Shown in pieces: positions 49,639-59,098 of a stretch of DNA of 64,000 nt; within the stretch, counting starts at the first letter, position 1, and the number at the start of each line of letters is the position of its first letter. This DNA comes from Rhizobium rhizogenes. Its GTDB lineage: Bacteria; Pseudomonadota; Alphaproteobacteria; Rhizobiales; Rhizobiaceae. The translations under genes and the position numbers were made by a program. The notes beneath the pieces are model-generated. The model ran no database searches, had not been told where the DNA came from, and saw only the letters and a list, made by a program, of their open reading frames with translations. The DNA is taken from the NCBI RefSeq assembly GCF_002005205.3, contig NZ_CP019701.2:1054001-1118000 (forward strand), given 5' to 3'.

Positions 49639-51309
49639 ATGTACCGTTACGACGAGTTCGATCACGCATTTGTTGAAGGCCGCGTGGCACAGTTTCGCGA
49701 TCAGGTCGAGCGCCGGCTGTCCGGCGAACTGGCCGAGGACGCGTTCAAGCCGCTGCGCCTGATGAACGGCGTCTACCTCCAGCTGCACGCTTATATGCTG
49801 CGTGTCGCCATTCCCTACGGTACGCTGAATTCCAAGCAGATGCGGATGCTGGCCCACATCGCCCGCAAATATGATCGCGGTTACGGCCATTTCACCACCC
49901 GTCAGAACATCCAGTACAACTGGCCGCGCCTTTCCGACACGCCGGATATCCTGTCCGAACTGGCGAGTGTGGAAATGCATGCGTTGCAGACGTCCGGTAA
50001 CTGCATTCGCAACGTGACCGCCGATCATTTCGCCGGTGCGGCCGCCGATGAGGTCGCCGATCCGCGCCCCTATGCGGAAATCCTGCGTCAGTGGTCTTCC
50101 GTGCACCCGGAATTCTCCTTCCTGCCGCGCAAGTTCAAGATCGCTGTCACGGGTGCCGAGCGCGACCGCGCCGCCATTCAGGTTCACGATATCGGCCTGC
50201 ATCTGAAAAAGAACGACAGGGGCGAGATCGGATTCGCCGTCTATGTCGGCGGCGGGCAGGGCCGCACACCGATGATCGCCAAGAAAATTCGCGACTTCCT
50301 GCCGGAAGAGGACCTCTTGTCCTACACCACGGCCATTATGCGTGTTTATAACCTGCACGGCCGTCGCGACAACAAATACAAGGCGCGCATCAAGATCCTC
50401 GTGCATGAGACCGGTGCGGAAGAACTGGCCCGCCAGGTCGAAGTCGAATTCGCGGAGCTGAAAAACACCGAGTTGAAGCTGCCGGATGCCGATATTGCGG
50501 CAATCACCGCTTATTTCGCGCCGCCGGCGCTGAAGGACCGGCCGGAAGGCTGGGAGAGCCTGGCGCGCTGGAAGCGGGCGGATGAAGGCTTCGCCCGTTT
50601 TGTCGAGCAGAACGTCGCGCCGCACAAGCACCCGGATTACGGCATGGTGACGATCTCGCTGAAGCCGATCGGCGGCATTCCGGGCGATGCGACGGACGAG
50701 CAGATGGAACTCGTCGCCGATATTGCCGAGGAATATGCCTTCGACGAAATCCGCATCAGCCACGAGCAGAACATCATCCTGCCGCATGTGGCGCTGGCCG
50801 ATCTCGAGCCGGTCTATCGCGCACTGGTGGGTGCGGGCCTTGCCACCGCCAATGCCGGGCTGATCACCGATATCATTGCCTGTCCCGGGCTGGACTATTG
50901 CGCGCTCGCCAATGCGCGCTCCATTCCGGTGGCGCAGGAAATTTCCACCCGCTTCGGCGCGCCCGAGCGTCAGGCGGAAATCGGTGAGCTGAAGATCAAG
51001 ATTTCCGGCTGCATCAATGCCTGCGGCCACCACCATGTCGGCCATATCGGCCTGCTGGGCGTGGAAAAGAAGGGCGCGGAACTCTACCAGATCACGCTCG
51101 GCGGATCGGGTGACGAAAACACCTCGATCGGTGAGATCATCGGCCGCGGCTTCGAGCCGGAAAAGGTGACCGACGCCATCGAGACCATTGTCGATACTTA
51201 TCTCGGGCTTCGCCTTTCGAAGGAAGAGACCTTCCTCGAAGCCTATCGCCGCGTCGGACCGCAGCCATTCAAGGATGCGCTTTACGGTTCCGCTGCAGAA
51301 GCCGCCTGA
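49639..51309 (+). CDS. cysI: Sulfite (or nitrite) reductase hemoprotein
   Basis: Siroheme and [4Fe-4S] enzyme that reduces sulfite to sulfide with six electrons, 556 aa. The cluster cysteines are in the expected pattern: Cys415 and Cys421 (CPGLDYC) and Cys458 and Cys462 (GCINACGHH). The two ferredoxin-like half-domains are recognisable (RMLAHIARKYDRGYGHFTTRQNIQYNW near 75-101 and the RISHEQNIILPH stretch near 372). The context with cysG and DUF934, and the absence of nitrite-transport or nirD genes, favours sulfite over nitrite as substrate. Confidence 0.92.
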   Translation: MYRYDEFDHAFVEGRVAQFRDQVERRLSGELAEDAFKPLRLMNGVYLQLHAYMLRVAIPYGTLNSKQMRMLAHIARKYDRGYGHFTTRQNIQYNWPRLSDTPDILSELASVEMHALQTSGNCIRNVTADHFAGAAADEVADPRPYAEILRQWSSVHPEFSFLPRKFKIAVTGAERDRAAIQVHDIGLHLKKNDRGEIGFAVYVGGGQGRTPMIAKKIRDFLPEEDLLSYTTAIMRVYNLHGRRDNKYKARIKILVHETGAEELARQVEVEFAELKNTELKLPDADIAAITAYFAPPALKDRPEGWESLARWKRADEGFARFVEQNVAPHKHPDYGMVTISLKPIGGIPGDATDEQMELVADIAEEYAFDEIRISHEQNIILPHVALADLEPVYRALVGAGLATANAGLITDIIACPGLDYCALANARSIPVAQEISTRFGAPERQAEIGELKIKISGCINACGHHHVGHIGLLGVEKKGAELYQITLGGSGDENTSIGEIIGRGFEPEKVTDAIETIVDTYLGLRLSKEETFLEAYRRVGPQPFKDALYGSAAEAA

Positions 51310-51319
51310 GGAGAATGCC

Positions 51320-51826
51320 ATGACGAAAATCTGGAACCGCGACGGCTTCGTGGAAAACGATGCCTGGGTGATCGAAACGGAAGAGGTGAAGGCCACAGCA
51401 GATCGGAAGCCGGTGTTGCCGCTTGCCGATTTCCTGGTTCGTGCCGCCGAAAGCAACGATATCGGTCTCGGGGTTCTGATTACACCGGCGGATGATGTCA
51501 TCCAGCTCGGCCCCTATATCGACCGTATCGACCTTGTCGCCATAAGCTTCCCGGCCTTCAATGACGGCCGTGGCTTCAGCCACGCCTCGCTGCTGCGCAG
51601 CCGCCTCGGTTTTGCCGGCGAGGTGAGGGCGGTTGGCGATGTGCTGATCGATCAGGTGCCGCTGATGCTGCGCACGGGATTTACCAGCTTTGCCGTGACG
51701 AACGGTACGGCCATTCGCCGCCTGTCGGAAAATCGCCTGCCGGAAATACCGGTCTATTACCAGCCGACAGCCAAACCGGCAGCAGTTGGCGAGGCCTATA
51801 GCTGGCGTCGGCGTGCGTCCCTGTGA
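51320..51826 (+). CDS. DUF934 protein of the sulfite-reduction operon
   Basis: A 168-aa DUF934 family protein, starting MTKIWNRDGFVENDAWV with a conserved core around LGVLITPADDVIQLGPYIDRIDLVAISFPAFNDGRGFSHASLLR. It is usually encoded after cysI, and often before cysH; here cysH is not next to it. An oxidoreductase-accessory function has been proposed on context alone. The ATG at 51320 follows GAGGAGA, 11 bp after the cysI stop. It is the last gene of the operon; an inverted repeat begins 11 bp after its stop. Confidence 0.85.
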   Translation: MTKIWNRDGFVENDAWVIETEEVKATADRKPVLPLADFLVRAAESNDIGLGVLITPADDVIQLGPYIDRIDLVAISFPAFNDGRGFSHASLLRSRLGFAGEVRAVGDVLIDQVPLMLRTGFTSFAVTNGTAIRRLSENRLPEIPVYYQPTAKPAAVGEAYSWRRRASL

Positions 51827-51836
51827 CACGTTGCGC

Positions 51837-51865
51837 GGAAATATGATTTTTTGATACATATTTCC
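51837..51865. promoter_or_regulatory. AT-rich inverted repeat after the sulfite-reduction operon
   Basis: GGAAATATG at 51837-51845 and CATATTTCC at 51857-51865 are perfect 9-bp inverted arms around ATTTTTTGATA. It could be a terminator for the upstream operon or an operator for fpr. The stem is too AT-rich to be a convincing terminator. Confidence 0.45.
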
Positions 51866-51883
51866 TGAGCACATAGCAGTTCT

Positions 51884-51961
51884 GACATTCTCATGCCTTC
51901 AAACCTCGGCAAAAATGGTATAATTGCCCGGTTGGAGAATGTCGCTTATCGAATGAGAATG
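51884..51961 (+). promoter_or_regulatory. fpr promoter flanked by inverted GAGAATG motifs
   Basis: A TATAAT hexamer at 51919-51924 is a likely -10 box. It is bracketed by GACATTCTC (51884-51892) and its exact complement GAGAATGTC (51935-51943). A third motif copy, ATGAGAATG, lies at 51953-51961. The spacing of about 50 bp between arms suits two operator half-sites around a promoter rather than a simple hairpin. The regulator is unknown. Confidence 0.5.
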
Positions 51962-51974
51962 GACGGAACCTGAA

Positions 51975-52787
51975 ATGAACGCGCCAGCCAAGACGGAAGA
52001 TTTCGCGATCAAGATACCCGACGGTGTTTACGCCGAGACGGTTTTATCGGTGGAACACTATACGGATCACCTGTTCCGTTTCCGCATGACGCGTCCGGCC
52101 GGCTTCCGTTTCCGCTCCGGCGAATTCGCCATGATCGGCCTGATGGTCGGCGACAAGCCGATCTACCGCGCCTATTCCATCGCCAGCCCCGCCTGGGACG
52201 AGGAACTGGAATTCTTCTCGATCAAGGTTCCGAATGGTCCGCTGACATCGCATCTTCAGGCGATCAAGCCCGGCGATACCGTCCTGATGCGCAAGAAGCC
52301 GACAGGCACGCTGGTTCTGGATGCGCTGACGCCCGGCAGACGGCTTTACATGTTCTCCACCGGCACCGGCATCGCGCCTTTCGCGAGCCTGATCCGCGAT
52401 CCCGAGACCTACGAGAAGTTCGAAGAGGTCATCCTGACCCATACCTGCCGTGACGTGGCCGAGCTGAAATATGGCTTCGATCTGGTCGAGGAAATCAGGA
52501 ACCACGAATTCCTGAACGAAATCGTCGGCGACAAGCTCAAGCATTATGCGACCGTCACCCGTGAGGACTACCCCTTCCAGGGACGGATCACCACGCTGAT
52601 CGAAAACGGCAAGCTGTTTGCCGATCTCGGTGTTCCCGCTCTCGATCCGGCCGTCGATCGCGGCATGATCTGCGGTTCCTCCGCCATGCTGAAGGATACC
52701 AAGGAACTGCTTGAAAAGGCTGGTCTCACCGAAGGCGCCAACAACAAGCCCGCCGAATTTGTGATCGAGCGCGCTTTCGTCGGCTGA
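51975..52787 (+). CDS. fpr: Ferredoxin/flavodoxin-NADP reductase
   Basis: FAD enzyme of 270 aa that exchanges electrons between NADPH and ferredoxin or flavodoxin. It has the FAD-binding RAYSIASP motif near 62-69 and the PTGTLVLD segment. The NADP-binding STGTGIAPFASLIRD is near 133-147, and MICGSSAMLKDTKELLEKAG follows. The C-terminus ends in a Phe-Val-Gly extension (IERAFVG), typical of the bacterial subclass. It is separated from the cys operon by 148 bp that hold its own promoter, so it may supply CysI electrons but is independently regulated. Confidence 0.94.
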   Translation: MNAPAKTEDFAIKIPDGVYAETVLSVEHYTDHLFRFRMTRPAGFRFRSGEFAMIGLMVGDKPIYRAYSIASPAWDEELEFFSIKVPNGPLTSHLQAIKPGDTVLMRKKPTGTLVLDALTPGRRLYMFSTGTGIAPFASLIRDPETYEKFEEVILTHTCRDVAELKYGFDLVEEIRNHEFLNEIVGDKLKHYATVTREDYPFQGRITTLIENGKLFADLGVPALDPAVDRGMICGSSAMLKDTKELLEKAGLTEGANNKPAEFVIERAFVG

Positions 52788-52815
52788 CGGAGGCGTTTCT
52801 CCCGTAACAAATAAA

Positions 52816-52845
52816 AAAGGAGGCCCACAAGGCCTCCTTTCTGTT
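52816..52845 (+). terminator. fpr intrinsic terminator
   Basis: AAAGGAGGCC pairs with GGCCTCCTTT (10-bp perfect stem, CACAA loop), followed by CTGTTTTAAG. An A-rich tract also lies upstream, so it may work in both directions. Confidence 0.85.
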
Positions 52846-52949
52846 TTAAGGCTTATGCGGGGAGACGAAACAGCAAGTCGTCCAGCTGGAACATCCGCAG
52901 GCGATGACGCGTTAGCGTTCGAAAGAAATCGAACCTGCGAAGTCGTCCA

Positions 52950-53465
52950 ATGGGAAAAACAGAGAGAATCCGCACCACAATCATCGCCTTGGCGGCAAGC
53001 CTTTTTGCCGCGCTGCCCGCCCTTGCCGATGAAAGCGCTTTTCTGTCTTCCCTTCAGGGCACATGGACGGGCAAGGGGACGGTGATCACCCGTATCGGCG
53101 CGCCGGCTATCAACGTCAACTGCACGCTGAACTCCGATGCCCGGCAGACCGCGCTGCGCATGTCAGGCACCTGCCGCGGGCTTCTGGTGGTGAAGCGCGC
53201 CATCGCCGCCGATCTGGCTGCAAGCGGCGCACGTTACAGCGGCACCTATACCGGTCCATCCGGCCGCCCTTCGGCACTGGCCGGCAATCGCCGCGGAAAT
53301 TCGATCAACCTCACCGTTCGCTGGAACCGCGATATTAACGGGGACCGCGTCGCCGCCATGACGATCGAAAAGATCGGCAATAACGGCCTGCGGCTGCGTA
53401 CCACCGACAGGGACGGCAGGACCGGCAAGACGGTGGTGACGAGCGATATCAGGCTGGTGCGGTGA
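52950..53465 (+). CDS. Exported hypothetical protein
   Basis: A 171-aa protein with a clear signal peptide (about 1-26, LFAALPALA/DES). The mature part contains the repeated beta-like pattern LQGTWTGKGTV, CTLNSDARQTALRMSGTC and GARYSGTYTGPSGRP, suggesting a small lipocalin-like beta-barrel. Two cysteines (in NCTLNS and GTCRGL) could form a disulfide. No precise family is recognised; similar proteins occur in other rhizobia. No good ribosome site precedes the ATG, so the exact start is not certain. Confidence 0.7.
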   Translation: MGKTERIRTTIIALAASLFAALPALADESAFLSSLQGTWTGKGTVITRIGAPAINVNCTLNSDARQTALRMSGTCRGLLVVKRAIAADLAASGARYSGTYTGPSGRPSALAGNRRGNSINLTVRWNRDINGDRVAAMTIEKIGNNGLRLRTTDRDGRTGKTVVTSDIRLVR

Positions 53466-53486
53466 CTATATTCCACCGATCTTGAC

Positions 53487-53509
53487 GAACCGGATGAGAG
53501 ACCCGGTTC
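53487..53509. terminator. Hairpin between converging genes
   Basis: GAACCGG pairs with CCGGTTC over a 9-base loop in the 44-bp gap between the exported protein and the converging nuclease-like gene. There are no T-runs, so it is a weak candidate terminator for either strand. Confidence 0.4.
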
Positions 53510-54313
53510 TCACCTGAATTCGAGCAGCAGAGGGCGATGATCAGAAACCTCTGGCTCTCCTACAACGTCGAAGTGATCAATCGTCACTGCCGAATTGACC
53601 AGCATGTAGTCCGCATAACGGTTCTGCTTGGTATAGTGCGAGGTGCGGGTATCGGTATAGCCGCGTGTCGTGACGAGTTCGATGAGATCAAGCTCTTTCA
53701 GAACAGTGAATGTCTCACTCTCCGGCAGAACGTTGAAATCGCCGCAGACGACGATCCGGTCACCATCCTGTGCGATATTCCTGATGAGCTGGACGAGACG
53801 CTTTGCCTGCGCCAGCCGTGCTGGGCTATCGTGTTTGCCCTCAAGGTCCCGCAGGCCGTGCATATGGGCGATGACCGCCGGCTGGCCGTTCCTGAAATCG
53901 AAGACACGAACGGCATGGGCGGTGCGCGATCGCGGATGGTCGCCGTATCCATCCGTTGAAAAGCTACCATGAACGAAACCCTGCGCCTGCGCGATGACGG
54001 CTATGGATTTACGAATGAAGGTCGCCAGTCCCCATTGCGAGGGATAGCGCACCTCGCCGTGCCAGAGATCACCCTGAGCCGCCGGGCAAAAGACCGCCAC
54101 ATGATCGGGCAGGGCGTCCGAGACATCCCGCAGGAAGTTTGCCCGCTGCGGCAGTTCGAGGCCATGGTCACGATAGGTCAGCCAGTCCTGCGTGGCGGCC
54201 GGCGTATGCACCACTTCCTGCAGGCACAGAATATCGGGATCGGATGAGGACAGATAGGCAAGAAGCTCGTCGTTCAGCTTCCCACCCCAGCCGTTCAGGC
54301 AGATCAGACGCAT
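53510..54313 (-). CDS. Endonuclease/exonuclease/phosphatase-family protein
   Basis: A 267-aa EEP-fold hydrolase, beginning MRLICLNGWGGKLNDELL. The catalytic motifs are complete: Asn7 and Gly8 of the first strand, Glu in ILCLQEVVHT near 31-40, GDFNVLPESETF near 190, and the terminal SDHRPLLLEF motif. No signal peptide is seen, so it is probably cytoplasmic. The family covers DNases, sphingomyelinases and phosphatases; the substrate cannot be chosen from the sequence. Confidence 0.88.
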   Translation of the reverse strand: MRLICLNGWGGKLNDELLAYLSSSDPDILCLQEVVHTPAATQDWLTYRDHGLELPQRANFLRDVSDALPDHVAVFCPAAQGDLWHGEVRYPSQWGLATFIRKSIAVIAQAQGFVHGSFSTDGYGDHPRSRTAHAVRVFDFRNGQPAVIAHMHGLRDLEGKHDSPARLAQAKRLVQLIRNIAQDGDRIVVCGDFNVLPESETFTVLKELDLIELVTTRGYTDTRTSHYTKQNRYADYMLVNSAVTIDHFDVVGEPEVSDHRPLLLEFR

Positions 54314-54420
54314 TCGCGCTCCATCGCTAGCGGATTACCCGATCCGGTTTAGCATGGAGCCGATGGCGATCAATCCTGCTCCGCCGTTTTTCCGAACCTG
54401 AGCTGCAACCATCAAACAAT

Positions 54421-54446
54421 AAAGGCCCGGATTGCTCCGGGCCTTT
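54421..54446 (-). terminator. gcvTHP operon terminator
   Basis: AAAGGCCCGG pairs with CCGGGCCTTT over a 6-base loop, 25 bp past the gcvP stop on the minus strand, followed there by ATTGTTTG. The stem is perfect over 10 bp. Confidence 0.8.
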
Positions 54447-54470
54447 GCCTGTTCCTTCGGGCCGAGTGCT

Positions 54471-57335
54471 TTACTCGGCCGCCTCGGCATAGTCCTCCAT
54501 CGGAGGGCAGGTGCAGATGAGGTTGCGGTCGCCATAAACATTGTCGATGCGGTTGACCGGCGACCAATATTTGTCGATGCGGAAGGCGCCGGGCGGGAAG
54601 CAGCCCTTTTCGCGGCTATAGGGACGATCCCATTCGCCGACGAGGTCTTCCACCGTGTGCGGCGCGTTCTTCAGCGGGTTGTTGAGCTTGTCGGCGCGGC
54701 CCTCCTCGATGTCGCGAGCTTCCTCGCGGATCGCCAGCATGGCATCGCAGAAACGGTCGATTTCCGCCTTGGTCTCGGATTCCGTCGGCTCGATCATCAG
54801 CGTGCCGGCCACCGGCCAGCTCATGGTCGGCGCGTGGAAACCGCAATCGACGAGGCGCTTTGCCACATCGTCCACCGTCACGCCGCAGCTGTCGGCGAGC
54901 GGGCGGGTGTCGATGATGCATTCATGCGCCACGCGACCGGTCTCGGACTTGTAGAGCACGTCGTAAGCGCCCTTCAGCCGCTCGGCGATGTAGTTGGCGT
55001 TGAGGATCGCCACCTTGGTCGCCTGCGTCAGCCCTTCGCCGCCCATCATCAGGCAATAGCTCCAGGAAATCGGCAGGATCGACGGCGAACCGAAAGGAGC
55101 CGCCGAAACCGCGCCCTCACGACCGTCCGTCGCCGGATGGCCAGGCAGATGAGGCGCCAGATGCGCCTTGACGCCGATCGGGCCCATGCCCGGGCCGCCG
55201 CCGCCGTGCGGAATGCAGAAGGTCTTGTGCAGATTGAGGTGCGAAACGTCGGAGCCGATATCGCCGGGGCGGGCAAGGCCGACCATGGCGTTCATGTTGG
55301 CGCCGTCGAGATAGACCTGTCCACCATGCTTGTGGGTGATCTCGCAAATCTCGCGAACCGTCTCCTCGAACACGCCGTGGGTGGACGGATAGGTGATCAT
55401 GCAGCATGAGAGGTTTTCCGCATACTGCTCTGCTTTTGCACGGAAATCATCGATATCGACGTCGCCGTTGTCACGTGCCTTCACCGGCACCACCTTCATG
55501 CCCGCCATCTGCGCGGAGGCCGGGTTGGTGCCATGCGCTGACGTCGGAATGAGGCAGATATCGCGATGCATATCGCCATTGGCGAGGTGGTAGTTGCGGA
55601 TGGTCAAAAGGCCGGCATATTCCCCCTGCGCGCCGGAATTCGGCTGCATGGAGAAGGCGTCATAACCCGTGACCGAGCACAGCTTTTCGGAGAGATCATC
55701 GATCATCTCCTTGTAGCCAAGCGCCTGATTGGCCGGTACGAAGGGATGGATGTCGGAAAATTCCGGCCAGGTGATCGGCAGCATTTCCGCCGTGGCATTC
55801 AGTTTCATGGTGCAGGAGCCGAGCGGGATCATCGAGCGGTCAAGCGCCAGATCGCGGTCCGAAAGACGGCGGATGTAACGGGTCATCTCGCTTTCGGCAC
55901 GGTTCATGTGGAAGATCGGATGCGTCATGTACTGGCTGGTGCGCAGCAATTCCTTCGGCAGGCGATAGTCCGGCTCGAAATCCGAAATCGAGAAATTGCC
56001 GCCGAAAGCACGCCAGACGGCCTCAAGCGTTGCCGGGCGCGTGCGCTCGTCAAGGCTCATGCCGATCTTTGTCGCGCCGACCTTGCGCAGGTTCACGCCT
56101 TCCGCCACGGCCGAACGCAGGATGACGCCCTGCATATGGCCGACTTCGACGGTAATCGTGTCGAAGAAAGTCTCCGGTTCGATGGTGTAACCGAGCTTTT
56201 CCAGCCCCTTGGCCATCAGCACGGCCTTCTGGTGGGTCTGCTGGGCAATCGCCTTGATGCCCTGCGGGCCATGGAAGACGCCGTACATGGAGGCCATGAC
56301 GGCAAGCAGCACCTGCGCGGTGCAGATGTTCGACGTCGCCTTTTCGCGGCGGATATGCTGCTCGCGGGTCTGCAGCGACAGGCGATAGGCGCGGTTGCCG
56401 CGCGCATCGACCGAAACGCCGACCAGACGACCGGGCATGGAACGCTTGTGCGCATCCTTCACGGACATGTAAGCCGCATGCGGACCGCCGTAGCCGACCG
56501 GAACGCCGAAACGCTGCGAGGAGCCGATGGCGATGTCAGCGCCCATTTCGCCGGGAGATTTCAGGAGCGTCAGCGCCAGAAGGTCGGCGGCGACGGCGGC
56601 AATCGCACCCGTCTGGTGCAGACGGGAAATCAGGCCGGAGAAATCGCTGACATGGCCGTGGGTGCCGGGATACTGGAAGATCGCGCCGAACACGTCGACG
56701 GGATCGAGATCGGTGAAGGGATTGCCGACAATTACCTTCCAGCCGAGCGGGGCCGCGCGGGTCTCGATCAGCGCGATGGTCTGCGGGTGGCAATTGGCGT
56801 CAACGAAGAAGGCGGTCGCCTTGGACTTTGCGACGCGCTGGCACATGGCCATGGCTTCGGCAGCGGCGGTCGCTTCATCGAGCAGCGATGCATTGGCAAC
56901 ATCGAGGCCGGTCAGATCGCAGACCATGGTCTGGTAGTTCAGCAGCGCCTCAAGGCGGCCCTGGCTGATTTCCGGCTGGTAGGGCGTATAGGCCGTGTAC
57001 CAGGCCGGGTTTTCTAGAATATTGCGCTGGATGACCGGCGGCGTGATGGTGCCGTAATAGCCCTGACCGATCAGCGAGGTCAGGACCTGGTTCTTGTTGG
57101 CCGTCTCGCGAAGACGATCCAGCGCCTCGCGTTCGGTCAGCGCCGCACCCCAGGTGAGCGGTACCTTCTGGCGGATCGAGGAGGGAACGGTGGCGTCGAT
57201 GAGCGCGTCGAGGCTCTTGTAGCCGACGACCTTCAGCATCTCAGCCATCTCCGACGGCGACGGCCCGATGTGACGCCGGTTGGCGAAATCATAGGGCTGA
57301 TAGTCGGTGAAATGGAATTCGGTGGGCGTCGTCAT
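54471..57335 (-). CDS. gcvP: Glycine dehydrogenase (decarboxylating), P protein
   Basis: PLP enzyme that decarboxylates glycine and transfers the aminomethyl group to lipoylated GcvH. The 954-aa protein is the single-chain form with two homologous halves (about 1-450 and 470-954). The PLP lysine is Lys704 in [15 protein letters not shown]. Conserved segments [11 protein letters not shown] in the first half and [13 protein letters not shown] in the second are present. Its ATG overlaps the gcvH stop by one base. It is the last gene of gcvT-gcvH-gcvP and is followed by a strong terminator. Confidence 0.98.
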   Translation of the reverse strand: MTTPTEFHFTDYQPYDFANRRHIGPSPSEMAEMLKVVGYKSLDALIDATVPSSIRQKVPLTWGAALTEREALDRLRETANKNQVLTSLIGQGYYGTITPPVIQRNILENPAWYTAYTPYQPEISQGRLEALLNYQTMVCDLTGLDVANASLLDEATAAAEAMAMCQRVAKSKATAFFVDANCHPQTIALIETRAAPLGWKVIVGNPFTDLDPVDVFGAIFQYPGTHGHVSDFSGLISRLHQTGAIAAVAADLLALTLLKSPGEMGADIAIGSSQRFGVPVGYGGPHAAYMSVKDAHKRSMPGRLVGVSVDARGNRAYRLSLQTREQHIRREKATSNICTAQVLLAVMASMYGVFHGPQGIKAIAQQTHQKAVLMAKGLEKLGYTIEPETFFDTITVEVGHMQGVILRSAVAEGVNLRKVGATKIGMSLDERTRPATLEAVWRAFGGNFSISDFEPDYRLPKELLRTSQYMTHPIFHMNRAESEMTRYIRRLSDRDLALDRSMIPLGSCTMKLNATAEMLPITWPEFSDIHPFVPANQALGYKEMIDDLSEKLCSVTGYDAFSMQPNSGAQGEYAGLLTIRNYHLANGDMHRDICLIPTSAHGTNPASAQMAGMKVVPVKARDNGDVDIDDFRAKAEQYAENLSCCMITYPSTHGVFEETVREICEITHKHGGQVYLDGANMNAMVGLARPGDIGSDVSHLNLHKTFCIPHGGGGPGMGPIGVKAHLAPHLPGHPATDGREGAVSAAPFGSPSILPISWSYCLMMGGEGLTQATKVAILNANYIAERLKGAYDVLYKSETGRVAHECIIDTRPLADSCGVTVDDVAKRLVDCGFHAPTMSWPVAGTLMIEPTESETKAEIDRFCDAMLAIREEARDIEEGRADKLNNPLKNAPHTVEDLVGEWDRPYSREKGCFPPGAFRIDKYWSPVNRIDNVYGDRNLICTCPPMEDYAEAAE

Positions 57336-57697
57336 TACGCGATCAGCTCCTTGTAGGCCGCTTCGTCGAGCAGCGTATCGGCATCTGCGGCGTTGGAAAG
57401 CTTGAGCTTGAAGAACCAGCCAGCACCCTGCGGGTCGGAATTGACCAGCGAGGGGTCATCGACGATGGCCTGGTTGATTTCGACCACTTCGCCATCCAGT
57501 GGACAATAGACGTCGGACGCCGCCTTGACGGATTCAACGGTTGCGGCCTCGCCATCCTTGGCGAAGGTTGCGCCCACTTCCGGCAATTCAACGAAAACGA
57601 GATCGCCAAGCTGTTCAGCGGCGTGGCTGGTGATGCCGACGGTTGCGACATCGCCTTCGAACTTCAGCCATTCGTGTTCTGCGGTAAATTTCAGCAT
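57335..57697 (-). CDS. gcvH: Glycine cleavage system H protein
   Basis: Lipoyl carrier protein of 120 aa that shuttles the aminomethyl group between GcvP, GcvT and E3. The lipoylated residue is Lys58 in [13 protein letters not shown], followed by the [10 protein letters not shown] turn. Other family landmarks are FTAEHEWLK at the N-terminus and [12 protein letters not shown] near the C-terminus. LipA (28.5 kb) and the E3 of the Pdh operon are likely partners. The start follows GGAGAG, 27 bp after the gcvT stop. Confidence 0.97.
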   Translation of the reverse strand: MLKFTAEHEWLKFEGDVATVGITSHAAEQLGDLVFVELPEVGATFAKDGEAATVESVKAASDVYCPLDGEVVEINQAIVDDPSLVNSDPQGAGWFFKLKLSNAADADTLLDEAAYKELIA

Positions 57698-57724
57698 CGT
57701 ATTCTCTCCGGAGATGGGATGAAA

Positions 57725-58864
57725 TTATCGTTTATAGGTGGGCTTGATGAAGGGCAGGGCGGCGACGGTGACGGGCAGGTACTTGCCGCGCACTTCCGCG
57801 AAGATCGCCGTGCCGGGAGCAGCGTGGGAAACAGGCACGTAACCCATGGCGACCGGACCTTCGACCGAGGGGCCGAAACCGCCCGACGTCACTTCACCGA
57901 TTTCCGTCTTGCCTTCGGCATCCGCGAAAAGCTTCGAATGGCCGCGCACCGGCGCCTTGCCCTCGGGCTTCAGGCCGACGCGGCGGCGCGAGGTGCCGTC
58001 CTTGAGTTCGCCAAGAATGCGCTCCGCCCCCGGAAAACCGCCTTCGCGATCACCACCGGCGCGGCGCGCCTTCTGGATCGCCCATTCCAGCGAGGCTTCG
58101 ATCGGGGAGGTCGTGGTGTCGATATCGTTGCCGTAGAGACAAAGGCCGGCCTCAAGACGCAGGCTGTCGCGCGCACCAAGCCCGATGGCTTCGCAATCGG
58201 GATGTTCGAGCAGGGCTTTGGCGATTTCCTCCGCCTTGTCGGCGGGTACCGAGATTTCAAAGCCGTCTTCACCGGAGTAACCGGAGCGCGAGATGATGCA
58301 GGCCACATCGTGCAGCGGCACTTCCTGCACGTCCATGAATTTCATCTCCGAAACGCCCGTCCACAGTTCGGCCAGCACCTCTTCGGCACGCGGTCCCTGC
58401 AGCGCGATCAGGGCGCGGTCATCGAGAAGGGTGATCTCGCAGGAGTCGGAAAGATGCGCCTTCATATGGGCGACATCGGCATCCTTGCAGGCGGCGTTGA
58501 CAACGACGAAGAGGTGATCGCCACGGTTGGTGATCATCAGGTCGTCGAGGATACCGCCGTTTTCATCGGTGAAGAAACCGTAGCGCTGGCGGCCTTCCTT
58601 GAGGCCGAGAATATCCACCGGCACCAGCTTTTCGAGCGCAAGTGCGGCATCTTCATTGTTGCCGGACTTCGCCTTCAGGATCACTTGACCCATATGGGAC
58701 ACGTCGAACAGGCCGGCGGAGGTGCGGGTCTGAAGGTGTTCCTTCAGCACGCCGGCCGGATATTGCACCGGCATGTCGTAACCGGCAAACGGCACCATGC
58801 GGGCGGCAAGCGAAAGATGCAGGGAATGCAGCGGCGTGATTTGAAGCTCGGCGGTATCGTCCAA
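57725..58864 (-). CDS. gcvT: Aminomethyltransferase, T protein
   Basis: Transfers the methylene group from aminomethyl-GcvH to tetrahydrofolate, releasing ammonia. The 379-aa chain has the N-terminal TPLHSLHLSLAARMVPFAGYDMPVQY, SHMGQV near 57-62, the folate-site ISRSGYSGEDGFEISVP near 190-206 and the conserved Asp in ENGGILDDLMI near 100. A short N-terminal extension (MDDTAELQ) precedes the core. It is the first gene of the operon, about 70 bp after the tandem glycine riboswitch that controls it. Confidence 0.97.
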   Translation of the reverse strand: MDDTAELQITPLHSLHLSLAARMVPFAGYDMPVQYPAGVLKEHLQTRTSAGLFDVSHMGQVILKAKSGNNEDAALALEKLVPVDILGLKEGRQRYGFFTDENGGILDDLMITNRGDHLFVVVNAACKDADVAHMKAHLSDSCEITLLDDRALIALQGPRAEEVLAELWTGVSEMKFMDVQEVPLHDVACIISRSGYSGEDGFEISVPADKAEEIAKALLEHPDCEAIGLGARDSLRLEAGLCLYGNDIDTTTSPIEASLEWAIQKARRAGGDREGGFPGAERILGELKDGTSRRRVGLKPEGKAPVRGHSKLFADAEGKTEIGEVTSGGFGPSVEGPVAMGYVPVSHAAPGTAIFAEVRGKYLPVTVAALPFIKPTYKR

Positions 58865-58935
58865 GGACGCCTCCAGGGTTGCGCGAAAGATCGCGCGGGC
58901 TCAGGTCATGACGCGAAAAACGCGCCGGTTCAAGA

Positions 58936-59098
58936 GCCCCCTCTGTCCTTGTCGCCTGAGATTGTTATCCCTTCGGCGAGCCGTCCTTATGAAAGGTGGC
59001 TTCTCTCCAGAGTTCCGTCGTCACCGCTGGTCCTTTTGCCTGAGAGTTTCCGGGGCGGTTGCTCCTTCGGCACCGCAGTGAAGCGGTTTCTCCCAACG
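58936..59098 (-). ncRNA. Tandem glycine riboswitch controlling gcvTHP
   Basis: Two glycine aptamers in tandem are readable on the minus strand. The first starts GGGAGAAACCGC (59098 downwards), contains GCCGAAGGAGCAACC and CTCAGGCAAAAGGACC, and closes near 59020. The second starts GGAGAGAAGCCACC near 59010, contains GCCGAAGGGATAACA and CTCAGGCGACAAGGACAGAGG, and ends near 58936. These are the conserved glycine-binding cores. The gcvT start lies about 70 bp downstream. Glycine binding normally turns the operon on; whether it acts on transcription or translation is not evident. Confidence 0.92.

Noticed and set aside
55566..57017. Long plus-strand open frames antisense to gcvP (also 54432-55409), gcvT/gcvH (57623-59431), gltA (11905-13323), pdhC (24491-26296), lpdA (26561-28057) and ntrC (37070-38947)
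   Set aside because: All are exact shadows of well-identified genes, rich in His, Arg, Gly and Ala as expected of antisense frames, and lack credible starts or families.
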